DNA of 64,000 bases, from the NCBI GenBank assembly GCA_028708845.1, contig JAQVXZ010000002.1:124001-188000 (forward strand). The letters are read 5' to 3'. Position 1 is the stretch's first letter. Every line of letters starts with the position of its first letter. Positions 7,594-16,076 of this stretch are shown here, one piece after another. This DNA is from Bacteroidales bacterium (GTDB lineage Bacteria; Bacteroidota; Bacteroidia; Bacteroidales; P3). A program made the position numbers and the translations under genes. Below the pieces are notes generated by a model. That model saw nothing but the letters and a program-made list of their open reading frames with translations, was not told the DNA's origin and searched no databases.

Positions 7594-9153
7594 CTATTGC
7601 AAACTCCTTTTTGGAATAAAGTCTTTGATTGTTTTGGAATTGAAAAGAAGAATTGAATTAATGAAGATAAAGAACATAATCCCTGCTAGGTTATCTAAGG
7701 TGTCTTCGGTAAGCATTGATATTGCTACGATAAAGAAGAAGACAAAGTATATATAGCTATCGAATAAGCTTAACTTAAAAGGAGGATAGATTAAGAAGAT
7801 TAGAAATAACAAGAACCCAAGCACGCCAAAACTTGCAAAGATATACAAGTACTGGTTATGAGCTTTAAGAGATGAGCCTGAGAGGTCAGACTTCCTTTCG
7901 CATAGTTTAGCTCCGAAATCATCTACAATATCTCCTGTTCCTGAGCCAATAAAGAAATTGTCTTGAATTAAGGATAAGGCATTCCTCCATAGCTCAAGTC
8001 TTTGGAGTTCGGAAGATTCCTTAACGCTACCATTAACTTGATAGGAGTTTATTTGTAAGAAAATACTATAAAGTCTTGGTCTAAGAGATAGCTTTTCGGT
8101 ATAAGCCTTATTGCCTATTCGGTTTTTAATATTCTCTATATCATTATCCGTTAGCTCCCTAAATCTTTTCCCATCCTTATAAGGTGAAATAGAATTCATA
8201 TACCTAACAATAGCATCCATATATGGCATAGGCTCAAGTCCTGTCCTTTTTTTCCAATGCTCACTTATCTCATCTTGACAATAATATAAGTAAAGATAAT
8301 TGCCATTTTCAATATGCTTATTCTCTAGCATATGAAGATAAGTTCCATCATCAGGAGTCTTTTCCACAAGCTTGCTTTCATATATCTTATTAGGAGTAAA
8401 GTAGAAATTGTATTCCTTATATACCCAAAGGCTAGATACAAGAATAGAGATGAAATATATTGTGAAAACAAGTATAGTTGACTTCCTTTGTTTGTTTTTA
8501 ATGGAATAATAAGGGATATAGAATAGTAGGAATATGCTAAGTATAACAATGCCAGTAATAGCTTGGGTTAGGATAAGGTAAAACAAAAACCAAAGAGAAA
8601 GAATATAACCCCCTATCCTAAAAACAAGTTTAAGCCTTTTCCTATCAACAACAATTACCTTAAGAAGAACTAATATGGCAAAGGAAAGATTTAATGAAAA
8701 TCTTATATGTGAAGTTGATTTAATTAGATTTCTAATATCAACGTAGGGGTCTGAAAAGTAAACAATAGAACCCCAAACTGTACCAACAAAGATAGCAAGA
8801 AGGAAACCCCAAAAGGCATATCTTAGACTTTGTTTAGGTATAGGAGATATTGCAAGTATGGTTATTGGGATAATAAGAAAAGCTATCTTTCTAACAATTT
8901 CATCTAAGCCAAACCTTATATTATCAGTCCAGAGAAGTCCAAGCAAATGCAGAATAAAGAAACTAAGTAAAGTAATAAGTATAGCTTTTTGGCTTTTTAT
9001 ATTCTCCAACTTCTCTTTCCATGAGCCAATAAATAAAAGCCTAAACACAAGCATCCCCATCCCAAAGTTCATTAAGAACCTAGATAAAACAATGCCTGCA
9101 ATCAAGACAAGAAGACTTAGGATGTCGAAGTAGAAACTAAAGCTTTTTTTCAT
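7594..9153 (-). CDS. O-antigen ligase/polymerase-like membrane protein
   Basis: This 519-aa protein has about ten hydrophobic helices and a large periplasmic loop (roughly 240-400) between helices, as in Wzy/WaaL-type proteins. The loop ends in LWRNALSLIQDNFFIGSGTGDIVDDF and then LKAHNQYLYIFASFGVLGFLLFL. This HNQYL-plus-helix pattern is characteristic of the O-antigen ligase domain (Wzy_C). Members join or polymerise undecaprenyl-linked glycans at the periplasmic face. No other surface-polysaccharide genes are adjacent; the glycosyltransferases at 44-48 kb are far away. Ligase and polymerase cannot be separated by sequence alone. Confidence 0.75.
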   Translation of the reverse strand: MKKSFSFYFDILSLLVLIAGIVLSRFLMNFGMGMLVFRLLFIGSWKEKLENIKSQKAILITLLSFFILHLLGLLWTDNIRFGLDEIVRKIAFLIIPITILAISPIPKQSLRYAFWGFLLAIFVGTVWGSIVYFSDPYVDIRNLIKSTSHIRFSLNLSFAILVLLKVIVVDRKRLKLVFRIGGYILSLWFLFYLILTQAITGIVILSIFLLFYIPYYSIKNKQRKSTILVFTIYFISILVSSLWVYKEYNFYFTPNKIYESKLVEKTPDDGTYLHMLENKHIENGNYLYLYYCQDEISEHWKKRTGLEPMPYMDAIVRYMNSISPYKDGKRFRELTDNDIENIKNRIGNKAYTEKLSLRPRLYSIFLQINSYQVNGSVKESSELQRLELWRNALSLIQDNFFIGSGTGDIVDDFGAKLCERKSDLSGSSLKAHNQYLYIFASFGVLGFLLFLIFLIYPPFKLSLFDSYIYFVFFFIVAISMLTEDTLDNLAGIMFFIFINSILLFNSKTIKDFIPKRSLQ

Positions 9154-9234
9154 TAATAATGCTCTTAGAATAAGTAAAACGATATATCGGTGATTTTATT
9201 TTAAATCAATAGCCTTAGCTTTAAATTCTTTTTA

Positions 9235-9242
9235 TACCTTTG
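9235..9242 (+). promoter_or_regulatory. -7 element of carbamate kinase
   Basis: TACCTTTG, 42 bases before the ATG at 9285. An in-frame TTG at 9240 lies within this element, so that codon cannot be the translation start. Confidence 0.65.
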
Positions 9243-9284
9243 CGACTTAATATCAAAAAACAATTAAAATCTAATAAGATAAAT

Positions 9285-10220
9285 ATGAAAAAATTAGCCG
9301 TAATTGCCTTTGGAGGTAACGCCCTTTTGAAAAGTGGACAAAGAGGAACATATCAAGATCAGATAAAGAACGTAACAGAAACTTGTGACAGCCTAACCAA
9401 CCTATTAAAACAAGACTATAATATAGTAATAGGACATGGTAACGGCCCCCAAGTAGGAAATGTACTTCTTCAACACGAAGCAGGTAAGAAGAAATTCAAT
9501 ATAGAAGCAATGCCAATGGACTTTTGTGTTGCAGAAACTCAAGGCTCAATCGGTTACTTAATAGAACAAGGTTTCAGAAATGTTTTTGCAAGAGAAGGAA
9601 TGTCAAGAGGAGTTCTAACACTTTTAACACAAGTTGTTGTAGATAAAACAGACCCTGCCTTCCAAAACCCAGTAAAACCTGTAGGACCTTATTATACAAA
9701 AGAAGAAGCAGATGTTTTTGCACAAGAAACAGGTGCAACTTACGCAAAAGATTCTAAAAGCGATAAGTATAGAAAAGTAGTCGCATCACCAAAGCCAATA
9801 AAGATAATTAATATAGACTTAGTAAAGACATTGGCACTTGAAGGAAATGTAGTAGTAACAGTTGGAGGCGGTGGTATCCCGGTAATTGAAGACAATGGAA
9901 TAAAAGGAGTTGAAGCAGTTATAGACAAAGACCTTGCATCATCACTTGTTGCAGTTGAGATAGGAGCTGATGAGTTCTATATCCTAACCGATGTTCCAAA
10001 AGTATATATCAACTTCCGTCAACCAGGCGAGCTTGCCCTTGACGTCCTAACCATAAAACAAGCAGAAGACCTACTCTCACAAGGACAATTTGCCGAAGGT
10101 TCAATGGCACCAAAGATACGTGCAGCACTTCATTTTGTAAAGAACGGAGGAAAAGAATGCATTATCACCGAAGCAGGTCAATTAGGCAATCCTAACTGTG
10201 GAACAAGAATAGTTTGGTAA
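9285..10220 (+). CDS. arcC: Carbamate kinase
   Basis: This 311-aa cytosolic enzyme makes ATP from carbamoyl phosphate and ADP. It is an amino-acid-kinase-fold protein with AFGGNALL at the N-terminus, GHGNGPQVGN (near 48-57), VVTVGGGGIPVI and EFYILTDVPKVYINF, all standard carbamate kinase blocks. It ends in GTRIVW and is of normal length (about 310). With ornithine carbamoyltransferase at 17.3 kb and ornithine aminotransferase at 47.9 kb it suggests catabolic use of citrulline/ornithine, but arginine deiminase is not in this window. I start it at ATG 9285. A terminator follows at 10252. Confidence 0.95.
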   Translation: MKKLAVIAFGGNALLKSGQRGTYQDQIKNVTETCDSLTNLLKQDYNIVIGHGNGPQVGNVLLQHEAGKKKFNIEAMPMDFCVAETQGSIGYLIEQGFRNVFAREGMSRGVLTLLTQVVVDKTDPAFQNPVKPVGPYYTKEEADVFAQETGATYAKDSKSDKYRKVVASPKPIKIINIDLVKTLALEGNVVVTVGGGGIPVIEDNGIKGVEAVIDKDLASSLVAVEIGADEFYILTDVPKVYINFRQPGELALDVLTIKQAEDLLSQGQFAEGSMAPKIRAALHFVKNGGKECIITEAGQLGNPNCGTRIVW

Positions 10221-10251
10221 ACAAAGAATTCTAAAACAAATACTCTAAAGC

Positions 10252-10297
10252 AAAAGCAGTACAATATAGTTTAACCACTATTTCGTACTGCTTTTGT
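10252..10297 (+). terminator. Terminator after arcC, near-identical to the one at 10780
   Basis: AAAAGCAGTAC pairs with GTACTGCTTTT around a loop of about 22 nt. The loop sequence is almost the same as in the second copy 528 bp downstream. Confidence 0.7.
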
Positions 10298-10378
10298 ATT
10301 TGTTTAAGTCTCCCTTTCAAATCAAAAGAAATAATTAATATTTTATCTAACTATAATTGGACTATTGAAATAAAATAT

Positions 10379-10386
10379 TACATTTG
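10379..10386 (+). promoter_or_regulatory. -7 element of the small membrane protein gene
   Basis: TACATTTG, 29 bases before the ATG at 10416. Confidence 0.55.
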
Positions 10387-10415
10387 CAGAATTAAATTTA
10401 ATTAAACTATTGATT

Positions 10416-10775
10416 ATGGACAGTTATCTTATCTTGCTGATTGCTTTTTTCACATCTATTGTTCTAGCATTTTTCCTTTCTTCATTCTATATCAAGAAAA
10501 AGACTAAAGATATGGACATAGAAGCAAAGAAGACTTTATACAATAAGAATAAGAAAACACGTAAATTATTAGGTTATGTTCTTATTGCTTATATATTTCT
10601 TTATTTGATTGTCATATTATTATTTAAATACAATGTTATTAGTAGAACTAGTAATTTTTATGATAATTCTAGAATTTATTATGGCTATGGTCTAGTTTTA
10701 TTCATATTAATTGGTTTATTTTATACCTTTAATCATTACAAATTAGAAAAGCTTTCATTTGGAAAGATTCTATAA
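10416..10775 (+). CDS. Small membrane protein, unknown
   Basis: This 119-aa protein has three predicted helices: residues 3-23 (SYLILLIAFFTSIVLAFFLSS), about 50-70 (LLGYVLIAYIFLYLIVILLF) and about 89-106 (YYGYGLVLFILIGLFYTF). A Lys-rich cytoplasmic loop lies between the first two. I recognise no family. I chose ATG 10416 over the in-frame TTG at 10410. It has its own promoter and lies between two near-identical terminator hairpins. Confidence 0.6.
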   Translation: MDSYLILLIAFFTSIVLAFFLSSFYIKKKTKDMDIEAKKTLYNKNKKTRKLLGYVLIAYIFLYLIVILLFKYNVISRTSNFYDNSRIYYGYGLVLFILIGLFYTFNHYKLEKLSFGKIL

Positions 10776-10779
10776 ACAA

Positions 10780-10826
10780 AAAGCAGTACAATATAGTTTA
10801 ACTCCTATTTCGTACTGCTTTTTTAT
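10780..10826. terminator. Second copy of the arcC-type terminator
   Basis: AAAAGCAGTAC and GTACTGCTTTT again flank a loop matching the 10252 copy at nearly all positions. A/T runs on both sides allow termination in both directions, serving also the minus-strand gene ending at 10843. Confidence 0.7.
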
Positions 10827-10842
10827 TTTATGATTAGAAATT

Positions 10843-11322
10843 CTATTTGTCTCTTCTTATAGAAATACGTTTCTGTTCTTTCGTTGCTTTATCATATGTT
10901 AAAATAACATAGTTTCCTTTCTCTATTTCCTCTTTTAACCAAGCATTTGAGATGTCTTTATCTACTTTTATAAATGAAGGAGCAAAGTATATACTTCCAT
11001 TCTTAAGTTCTTCAGTTATTTCCTTGCCTAATTCATTCTTAAGTCTACCAAAACCGTAGTCATAAGTTAGAGGGTCTTTACTTGACTTAGCAATTAAAAA
11101 CGAATTTGGAAATAATTTAAAAACTGCAGACATTAGGTCGTAACAGTCTGAGATTTTAGAATTTGACGTAAATGTAAAGACAGCATCGTTATTTATTAAA
11201 TTATTTATTGCTTTACTTTGAAGAGTAGTAGGTTGTTTAACTTGATTATAATCTTTCTCATCTTCACAAGATATAAATGATACTGATATAATCACAACAG
11301 CTATTAGAAATAACTTTTTCAT
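10843..11322 (-). CDS. Lipoprotein, unknown
   Basis: This 159-aa protein starts with a lipoprotein signal (MKKLFLIAVVIISVSFISCEDEKD, lipidated Cys near residue 19). The acidic residues after the Cys match the surface-export-type signals common in this phylum, although that is inference. The rest has no motif I can name. A -7 element lies 30 bases upstream (11353-11360). Confidence 0.65.
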   Translation of the reverse strand: MKKLFLIAVVIISVSFISCEDEKDYNQVKQPTTLQSKAINNLINNDAVFTFTSNSKISDCYDLMSAVFKLFPNSFLIAKSSKDPLTYDYGFGRLKNELGKEITEELKNGSIYFAPSFIKVDKDISNAWLKEEIEKGNYVILTYDKATKEQKRISIRRDK

Positions 11323-11352
11323 AATAAATGGTTTTATTGGTTAATTATTTGG

Positions 11353-11360
11353 CAAATGTA
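11353..11360 (-). promoter_or_regulatory. -7 element of the lipoprotein gene
   Basis: Minus-strand TACATTTG, 30 bases before the ATG at 11322. Confidence 0.5.
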
Positions 11361-11449
11361 ATAGTAATAATCAAAGAAACAAATTAAATAAGCATAATAA
11401 TATAATTATAATAGCTTATAACCACCTGATTATATGGTGTGTTTGTCTC

Positions 11450-12373
11450 TTAAACCTTTGCATTTACTACTGTTTCAGTAATAATATTACATAGTTTATC
11501 AATCTTTTCTAAGTTAATCTTCTTATCTTTATGGGAATGTATATCCTTAATATAGTAACCATTTGGGATAATAGTTTTATCAACAAAGCTAATATTGATT
11601 GCACCGTAGCGTTTAAAAGAGTAGTTATCAGAAGCAGGCAATAGCATTTTCACCATCTCACATTTATCAAATCCTTTTCCTATTGCATCTTGAAAGAGAC
11701 TTGCATAATCTGATTTGCTATTCCTTATAATAAGAGGAGTTTTTCCACTACCTCCAACGCAGTCAATTGATATAACTTTACACGATTTTGAAATAAAACT
11801 GTTTCTTTCTAAATATCTTTTATGAGCAGATGAGCCAAAAAGACCTAACTCTTCATTATCAACAAATACAAATTTGGCATTATCTAAGCCCTCTTCTTTA
11901 AACCTTTTTGCTAAATTTAAAAGAGCAATCACGCCACTTGTATTATCATCTAAGTTCCTTCTATTAGGAATAAAAGCTAAAAGTAGAGAGATAACGAAGA
12001 TAAGCGACAAGATCCTTCCAATAAAAGGGTCGTATCCTTCAACAAATGGGATTAGATAACTGATTAATCCTACAGTAAAAACAATCATTAGTATCTGCCT
12101 ATTAACACCTATTAACTTCATTAACCAATTCATCCAGAACGGCATTATCGTTCCTGTGTCGTAATGAGCTATAAATATATACTCAGGATTATTGTTTTTT
12201 GTTTCTAAGTTTTCAGAAACCAATAGATTTACAAATTTCTTTCTCTCAGTTTCATAACCAAGCTCACTCAGTTTCTTCTCAACAATATTCAGAAACTTTG
12301 TCTTCTCATATCTATTAAACCGTTTCCTTATATCTAAAAGCTCCTTCATATAACTAGTTTTCTTATTTATCAC
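11450..12373 (-). CDS. M28-family-like metallopeptidase with two membrane helices
   Basis: This 307-aa protein shows the M28 di-zinc ligand pattern: His70 and Asp72 (FIAHYDTG), Asp142 (LDDNTSGV), Glu174-Glu175 (VDNEELGLFGS) and a later Asp (ISIDCVGGSG). A hydrophobic pair of helices (about 92-113 and 118-136) is inserted between the first and second ligands, anchoring the catalytic domain in the membrane. Aminopeptidase activity is a family-level guess. A second ATG at codon 9 (MKELLDI) is an alternative start. A -7 element is at 12391-12398. Confidence 0.72.
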   Translation of the reverse strand: MINKKTSYMKELLDIRKRFNRYEKTKFLNIVEKKLSELGYETERKKFVNLLVSENLETKNNNPEYIFIAHYDTGTIMPFWMNWLMKLIGVNRQILMIVFTVGLISYLIPFVEGYDPFIGRILSLIFVISLLLAFIPNRRNLDDNTSGVIALLNLAKRFKEEGLDNAKFVFVDNEELGLFGSSAHKRYLERNSFISKSCKVISIDCVGGSGKTPLIIRNSKSDYASLFQDAIGKGFDKCEMVKMLLPASDNYSFKRYGAINISFVDKTIIPNGYYIKDIHSHKDKKINLEKIDKLCNIITETVVNAKV

Positions 12374-12390
12374 AATAAATTTATAATTGG

Positions 12391-12398
12391 CAAATATA
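12391..12398 (-). promoter_or_regulatory. -7 element of the M28-like peptidase gene
   Basis: Minus-strand TATATTTG, 17 bases before the ATG at 12373. Confidence 0.5.
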
Positions 12399-12575
12399 CG
12401 AATACTAAGATTGCCATAATATACTATATTTATATACTAAACGAAAAAGCATTTACCAACGAGAAATTATATTAATTATATTATCCTAAAGGATTATAGA
12501 ATGGGTGTGTTATTTATTTTGACGAACAAAGTTTTAGAGAGGTTTTTCGTTATAATTTTGTAATTAAGAACTTAA

Positions 12576-13658
12576 TTAAATGGTGCTTGTCAATATTTCT
12601 TTCATCTTGTCATATAATTCATTTGATGCTTTAATTCCAGAAGCTCCATAATTTTCGCTTGTTATAGTGCCATTCATCTTTGATAAAGGTTTTAACTGTT
12701 TTAAAAAGAAGTCATATGATAATTCTCCTTCTTTAAAACCCTTTTTGGCAACTTCGCAGAAAAGTTTTATAATAGCATTATAACCTGTGGTTTTGTTTAA
12801 TAATGACTTGTTATTTAACCAATCCTTATCTAAAATCGTCTTTAATGAATTGAAATAATTAAAAAGAATTTTGTAAGTGGAGTTTACATCTTTCCTTTTG
12901 TAAAGTTCCCAAAATAAATATTTATCAACGTTATAACTAAAGGATGAAAATGATGGAAACTCTTTTTCATTTGACTTTAATTCATTTCTAATTAAGTAAT
13001 AATCTTTTTCTGGATAAGTCATTTCCAATAGCGGCTTCACAAAAGCTGCCAAAGAAATAATTCCATCTGTTTTAGAACCTAACATTTTAATGTTATTACA
13101 CCATGGTGATTCTTTGTCGTAATTAAATGATTGTGCTATTTCAATCATCATTTTCTTAGGTGTATATATTTTACTGTTTAGTTCTAAACTAAGATTAAGT
13201 GAAGGGTCTACTTTTGTTTGTTGGGAATTAATAGTCGAGAAAATATTAGCCTGCTGGTCATTTTCTAAATCTTTGAATATTGCAATAAGTAATTCAAAAT
13301 TATCTAATTCTATCCCTCTGAAGCCTTCAACTCTATGTTGTCCATCAATAATGGTAAATGTTTCATCATTTACTTCTAATTCTAGTTCGTTTTCGTTCTC
13401 ATTAACTATGAATTTTTGCTTTGTGTTGACAATTATTGAATTTGGAAAAGTTGCATCTAAAGATGTTAAATAGTTTTGGATCTGAATAACTTTATCTTTT
13501 TTTAGTTCACGTTGTATCCCTAAAATTTCATCATCTTCTTCGATTCTTCTTCTGTCTACAACTGACATTGCTATTAAATCACTAGGTTTAATTTTTGAAA
13601 TATAAATCGTACCTATTGATTGATGTAGTTTTAATATGTTTAATTTTATTGTTCTCAT
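12576..13658 (-). CDS. DGQHR-domain protein (DndB-related superfamily)
   Basis: This 360-aa protein carries the signature DGQHR at residues 105-109 (FTIIDGQHRVEGF) and a later FSTINSQQTKVDPSL block, both typical of DGQHR-domain proteins. The superfamily includes DndB, a regulator of phosphorothioate DNA modification, and many uncharacterised proteins of mobile or defence loci. No dnd genes are present here. Its ATG overlaps the stop of the upstream membrane-protein gene by 4 bases, so the two are translationally coupled. The biochemical role is not known; binding of DNA or nucleotide is only suggested by family context. Confidence 0.75.
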   Translation of the reverse strand: MRTIKLNILKLHQSIGTIYISKIKPSDLIAMSVVDRRRIEEDDEILGIQRELKKDKVIQIQNYLTSLDATFPNSIIVNTKQKFIVNENENELELEVNDETFTIIDGQHRVEGFRGIELDNFELLIAIFKDLENDQQANIFSTINSQQTKVDPSLNLSLELNSKIYTPKKMMIEIAQSFNYDKESPWCNNIKMLGSKTDGIISLAAFVKPLLEMTYPEKDYYLIRNELKSNEKEFPSFSSFSYNVDKYLFWELYKRKDVNSTYKILFNYFNSLKTILDKDWLNNKSLLNKTTGYNAIIKLFCEVAKKGFKEGELSYDFFLKQLKPLSKMNGTITSENYGASGIKASNELYDKMKEILTSTI

Positions 13659-14152
13659 AATTTAATAGATTTTCCTCCAATTTTTATTTCTTTTATTTCT
13701 TTCCATTTTTTTGCACGAGCTATACTTTCAGCTTCAACTTGAGCTTCTACTTCATCATATTTACTTATCAATCCCAAAAAGAATGATGCTAAAAAAGTAA
13801 CAAGTGTTCCATATTTGTAAATGTTTAATGTAAATATAGGTTCTTGTATTTCGTTTTGGACAATTGCAAACGCAAATAGTACTATAACTACCATTAATGT
13901 TATATTTTTAAATGTTTTGATGTATTCACTTTTAAAATTTATTAAACAGCATAATGAGGCCAAAAAACATGCGTTTGTAACTAAAATGATATTTATTATA
14001 TTAATGTCAAATGAAAAGTTCTCTCTTTTAATTCCTAGAATTATTAAAATGTTCAATATTGGAACAATATAGGAAGCTATCATCCAATTTGAAGTTTTTT
14101 TCAGAGTAGCGGGGATATTTAGAATAAAGGTTTTAATTTTTTTTATTCTCAT
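13655..14152 (-). CDS. Four-helix membrane protein coupled to the DGQHR gene
   Basis: This 165-aa protein has four hydrophobic helices (about 22-41, 51-73, 82-99 and 113-130) and a charged, probably cytoplasmic, helical tail (131-165, KYDEVEAQVEAESIARAKKWKEIKEIKI). I recognise no named family; the shape recalls small membrane effectors of defence systems such as SLATT-type proteins, but no motif proves this. It is the first gene of a two-gene unit with the DGQHR protein (4-base overlap). A -7 element is at 14206-14213. Confidence 0.65.
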   Translation of the reverse strand: MRIKKIKTFILNIPATLKKTSNWMIASYIVPILNILIILGIKRENFSFDINIINIILVTNACFLASLCCLINFKSEYIKTFKNITLMVVIVLFAFAIVQNEIQEPIFTLNIYKYGTLVTFLASFFLGLISKYDEVEAQVEAESIARAKKWKEIKEIKIGGKSIKL

Positions 14153-14205
14153 TTTATTTCAGTTAAAGTTATCTTTTTAAAATGACATGTATATCATATA
14201 TTTAG

Positions 14206-14213
14206 CAAAAATA
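14206..14213 (-). promoter_or_regulatory. -7 element of the membrane-protein/DGQHR unit
   Basis: Minus-strand TATTTTTG, 53 bases before the ATG at 14152; the leader is AT-rich. Confidence 0.5.
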
Positions 14214-14389
14214 CAAAAATTTCATGTGCAAACACAAGCTATATGCAAAAGAAATTCTATTTTAATAAATTAGATTATAGGTGCAATGTTTATATAACAC
14301 CTATTTTATTACTACAATACGGTGTTGTATTATCGTATTACAGATAAGATTTATAAAATATCTTAAATGGTTAAGAATACTATTAATCT

Positions 14390-14839
14390 CTAATCCTCTT
14401 CTGTCTCTTCATTCTCTATATTTAATGTATCAAGCTCATCAATCAAAGGGTCTATGCTGATATACTTAAAATGAAGGTCTTTTAGTATTTCTTTTAGTTT
14501 GGGATCTTGACGAAAGACAACTCTCTTTGCCCAAACCCTTAACTTAGAAAGATCTTTTCTTGAGTCAATCTTATTGCTGGTTAGGGAAATGCTAAATGTA
14601 CCTATTCCATCCAAGGTAACATTATGCCCAAGGACAAGAGAGGTTTTCAAAACCCACGAAAGCTGACTAAGACAAGCCAAAACATCTCCCTCGGTTAGAG
14701 AACTTGCCTCAACAATACGCCTTGCAACATCTTTTGTTGATAATGTAGTCTGCGTATATTTACATGCTAAATACTTTTCTTGCTCAACGTTTTCAGCATT
14801 CTTAAACTTCTTTTTCCATAATTTGTAAGTGATAGCCAT
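14390..14839 (-). CDS. HU/IHF-like DNA-binding protein, Bacteroidota type
   Basis: This 149-aa protein matches the HU-related family widespread in Bacteroidales. It starts with AITYKLWKKKF and has an HU-like helix-strand region (ARRIVEASSLTEGDVLACLSQLSWVLKTSLVLGHNVTLDGIGTFSISL), a basic segment (RVWAKRVVFRQDPKLKEILKDLHF) and an acidic tail of repeated Glu and Asp residues. It is expected to bind DNA non-specifically or at bent sites. The 613-bp gap upstream holds a 21-22-bp tandem array. Confidence 0.75.
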   Translation of the reverse strand: MAITYKLWKKKFKNAENVEQEKYLACKYTQTTLSTKDVARRIVEASSLTEGDVLACLSQLSWVLKTSLVLGHNVTLDGIGTFSISLTSNKIDSRKDLSKLRVWAKRVVFRQDPKLKEILKDLHFKYISIDPLIDELDTLNIENEETEED

Positions 14840-15004
14840 AATATAAAATTTTATTGGTTAATAAATTGGTTTTCTAATATATTGATTACGAATGTTTGAT
14901 ATAAATATTCCAAATAAAAATCTCTAACTTCTTATCTCCTTCTCAATTTTCTCTCAAGCCGTTTTTATCTTAATTCCCCTAAACCATGTAATCCAAAACC
15001 CCAA

Positions 15005-15164
15005 ATCAAGCAAACCCAAACCCCTTATCAAGAAACCCTGAACCTCTTATCAAGAAATCATGAAGCCTTTCCTTTGTTTCTCTGAACCTCTAATGCCATT
15101 CCACAAAAGCAGAATGCCATTACACCTATATCGTAATGCCATTCTGTCCTGGTGGAATGCCATT
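15005..15164. repeat. Tandem array, 21-22-bp period, with two core words
   Basis: ATCAAG starts at 15005, 15027 and 15049 (22 bp apart; the last two share ATCAAGAAA). The register continues into a second word, AATGCCATT, at 15092, 15113, 15135 and 15156. The rest of the gap 14840-15452 shows only spurious short ORFs. Confidence 0.75.
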
Positions 15165-15372
15165 ACGCCCTCACCATTATCAAGTAATAATTCACCAACT
15201 CTTCGTTTCACATCCGCCTTTACTTGATTATTTGTTCACTATTATTTCGTTTTATTTTTTTCTTTACTTGATTGATGGGTTTAATTCTCTTATACTTGTT
15301 TCAATTTCTTTAATATCTTCTCGTTTTTTTATAGGCAATTATACAAAACGCTTAACCTAAGAGCAAAGATAC

Positions 15373-15402
15373 ACAAAAAAAAGGAGACCTTAGCCTCCTT
15401 TT
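15373..15402 (-). terminator. Terminator downstream of the PepSY-type gene
   Basis: AAAGGAG and CTCCTTT flank an 8-nt loop. On the minus strand the hairpin is followed by eight or more T residues. Confidence 0.65.
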
Positions 15403-15452
15403 CCCAATTATTTAATGATAGTATTTACTATTATTTTCTTTGCGAATATTTA

Positions 15453-16076
15453 CTATGTGAGAAATATAAATAGTAGTGGTATTATGATACCTATTATTAG
15501 TTCTATTCCTCCTCTTCCCATAATTCCTTTTTTGCCTTTATTCATTATCAGGCCTGTTATGGTGATAATGATTAGGGAGCCTATGAATATGTCGGAGAAG
15601 ATTGTCCACCACTTGTTTGGGTTATAGTGTAAGCGATTTATGCTGCTGATTATTTGTCGTTTCTTTACTGATTCGTAAACGCCTTTTCCTGTTTCCATAT
15701 TTACAACCATTGATGAACCTCCTTTTAGGAATACTTTCATTGTTAGGCTGTCGGGGAAGTAGTGCTTGGTGTAGTTCTTTGTTTCATCATAAGGTGTTAG
15801 GAGCTCTGCCTTTACTCTTTCTTCTGAAAAGTCTGATTGTTTGAGTGGAGTCTGACCTTTTGCTATGAACTCATATTGCTTTATGGAGTAGTTGGAGTTG
15901 AAATCCATCTTGTGATTTAGGAATATGCCTGAAAATGCATAGACTAATATTATGCCTGAGAAGAAGAAAGAAAGGTCACGATGTATTGTTCGTGACCATT
16001 TTCTTATTATTGTTCCTGAATTTCCTTTCTTCTTTTCTGCCTTTATTAGTTCTTTTTTCACTAATACTTTCTTCAT
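15453..16076 (-). CDS. PepSY-associated transmembrane protein
   Basis: This 207-aa inner-membrane protein has a basic N-terminus, a first helix (about 35-53, LSFFFSGIILVYAFSGIFLNHK), a periplasmic PepSY-like domain and two helices near the C-terminus (about 160-177 and 186-206). The IHRDLSFFFSGIILVYAFSGIFLNHK block is typical of PepSY_TM proteins of Bacteroidota, which are often linked to iron/haem or redox uptake. It directly follows the lipoprotein gene (stop and start overlap by one base) and is probably co-transcribed with it. Confidence 0.75.
   Translation of the reverse strand: MKKVLVKKELIKAEKKKGNSGTIIRKWSRTIHRDLSFFFSGIILVYAFSGIFLNHKMDFNSNYSIKQYEFIAKGQTPLKQSDFSEERVKAELLTPYDETKNYTKHYFPDSLTMKVFLKGGSSMVVNMETGKGVYESVKKRQIISSINRLHYNPNKWWTIFSDIFIGSLIIITITGLIMNKGKKGIMGRGGIELIIGIIIPLLFIFLT

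Noticed and set aside
7544-7756. Plus-strand 70-aa ORF between two minus-strand genes
   Set aside because: It overlaps the promoter of the barrel gene and the 3' end of the ligase-like gene; no start signal.
9240-9284. TTG-initiated N-terminal extension of carbamate kinase
   Set aside because: The TTG is inside the -7 promoter element, and the core protein begins at the later ATG with normal family length.
15136-15360. Plus-strand ORF of 74 aa near the 22-bp array
   Set aside because: It covers the AATGCCATT repeats and T-rich DNA, with no start signal or recognisable protein.
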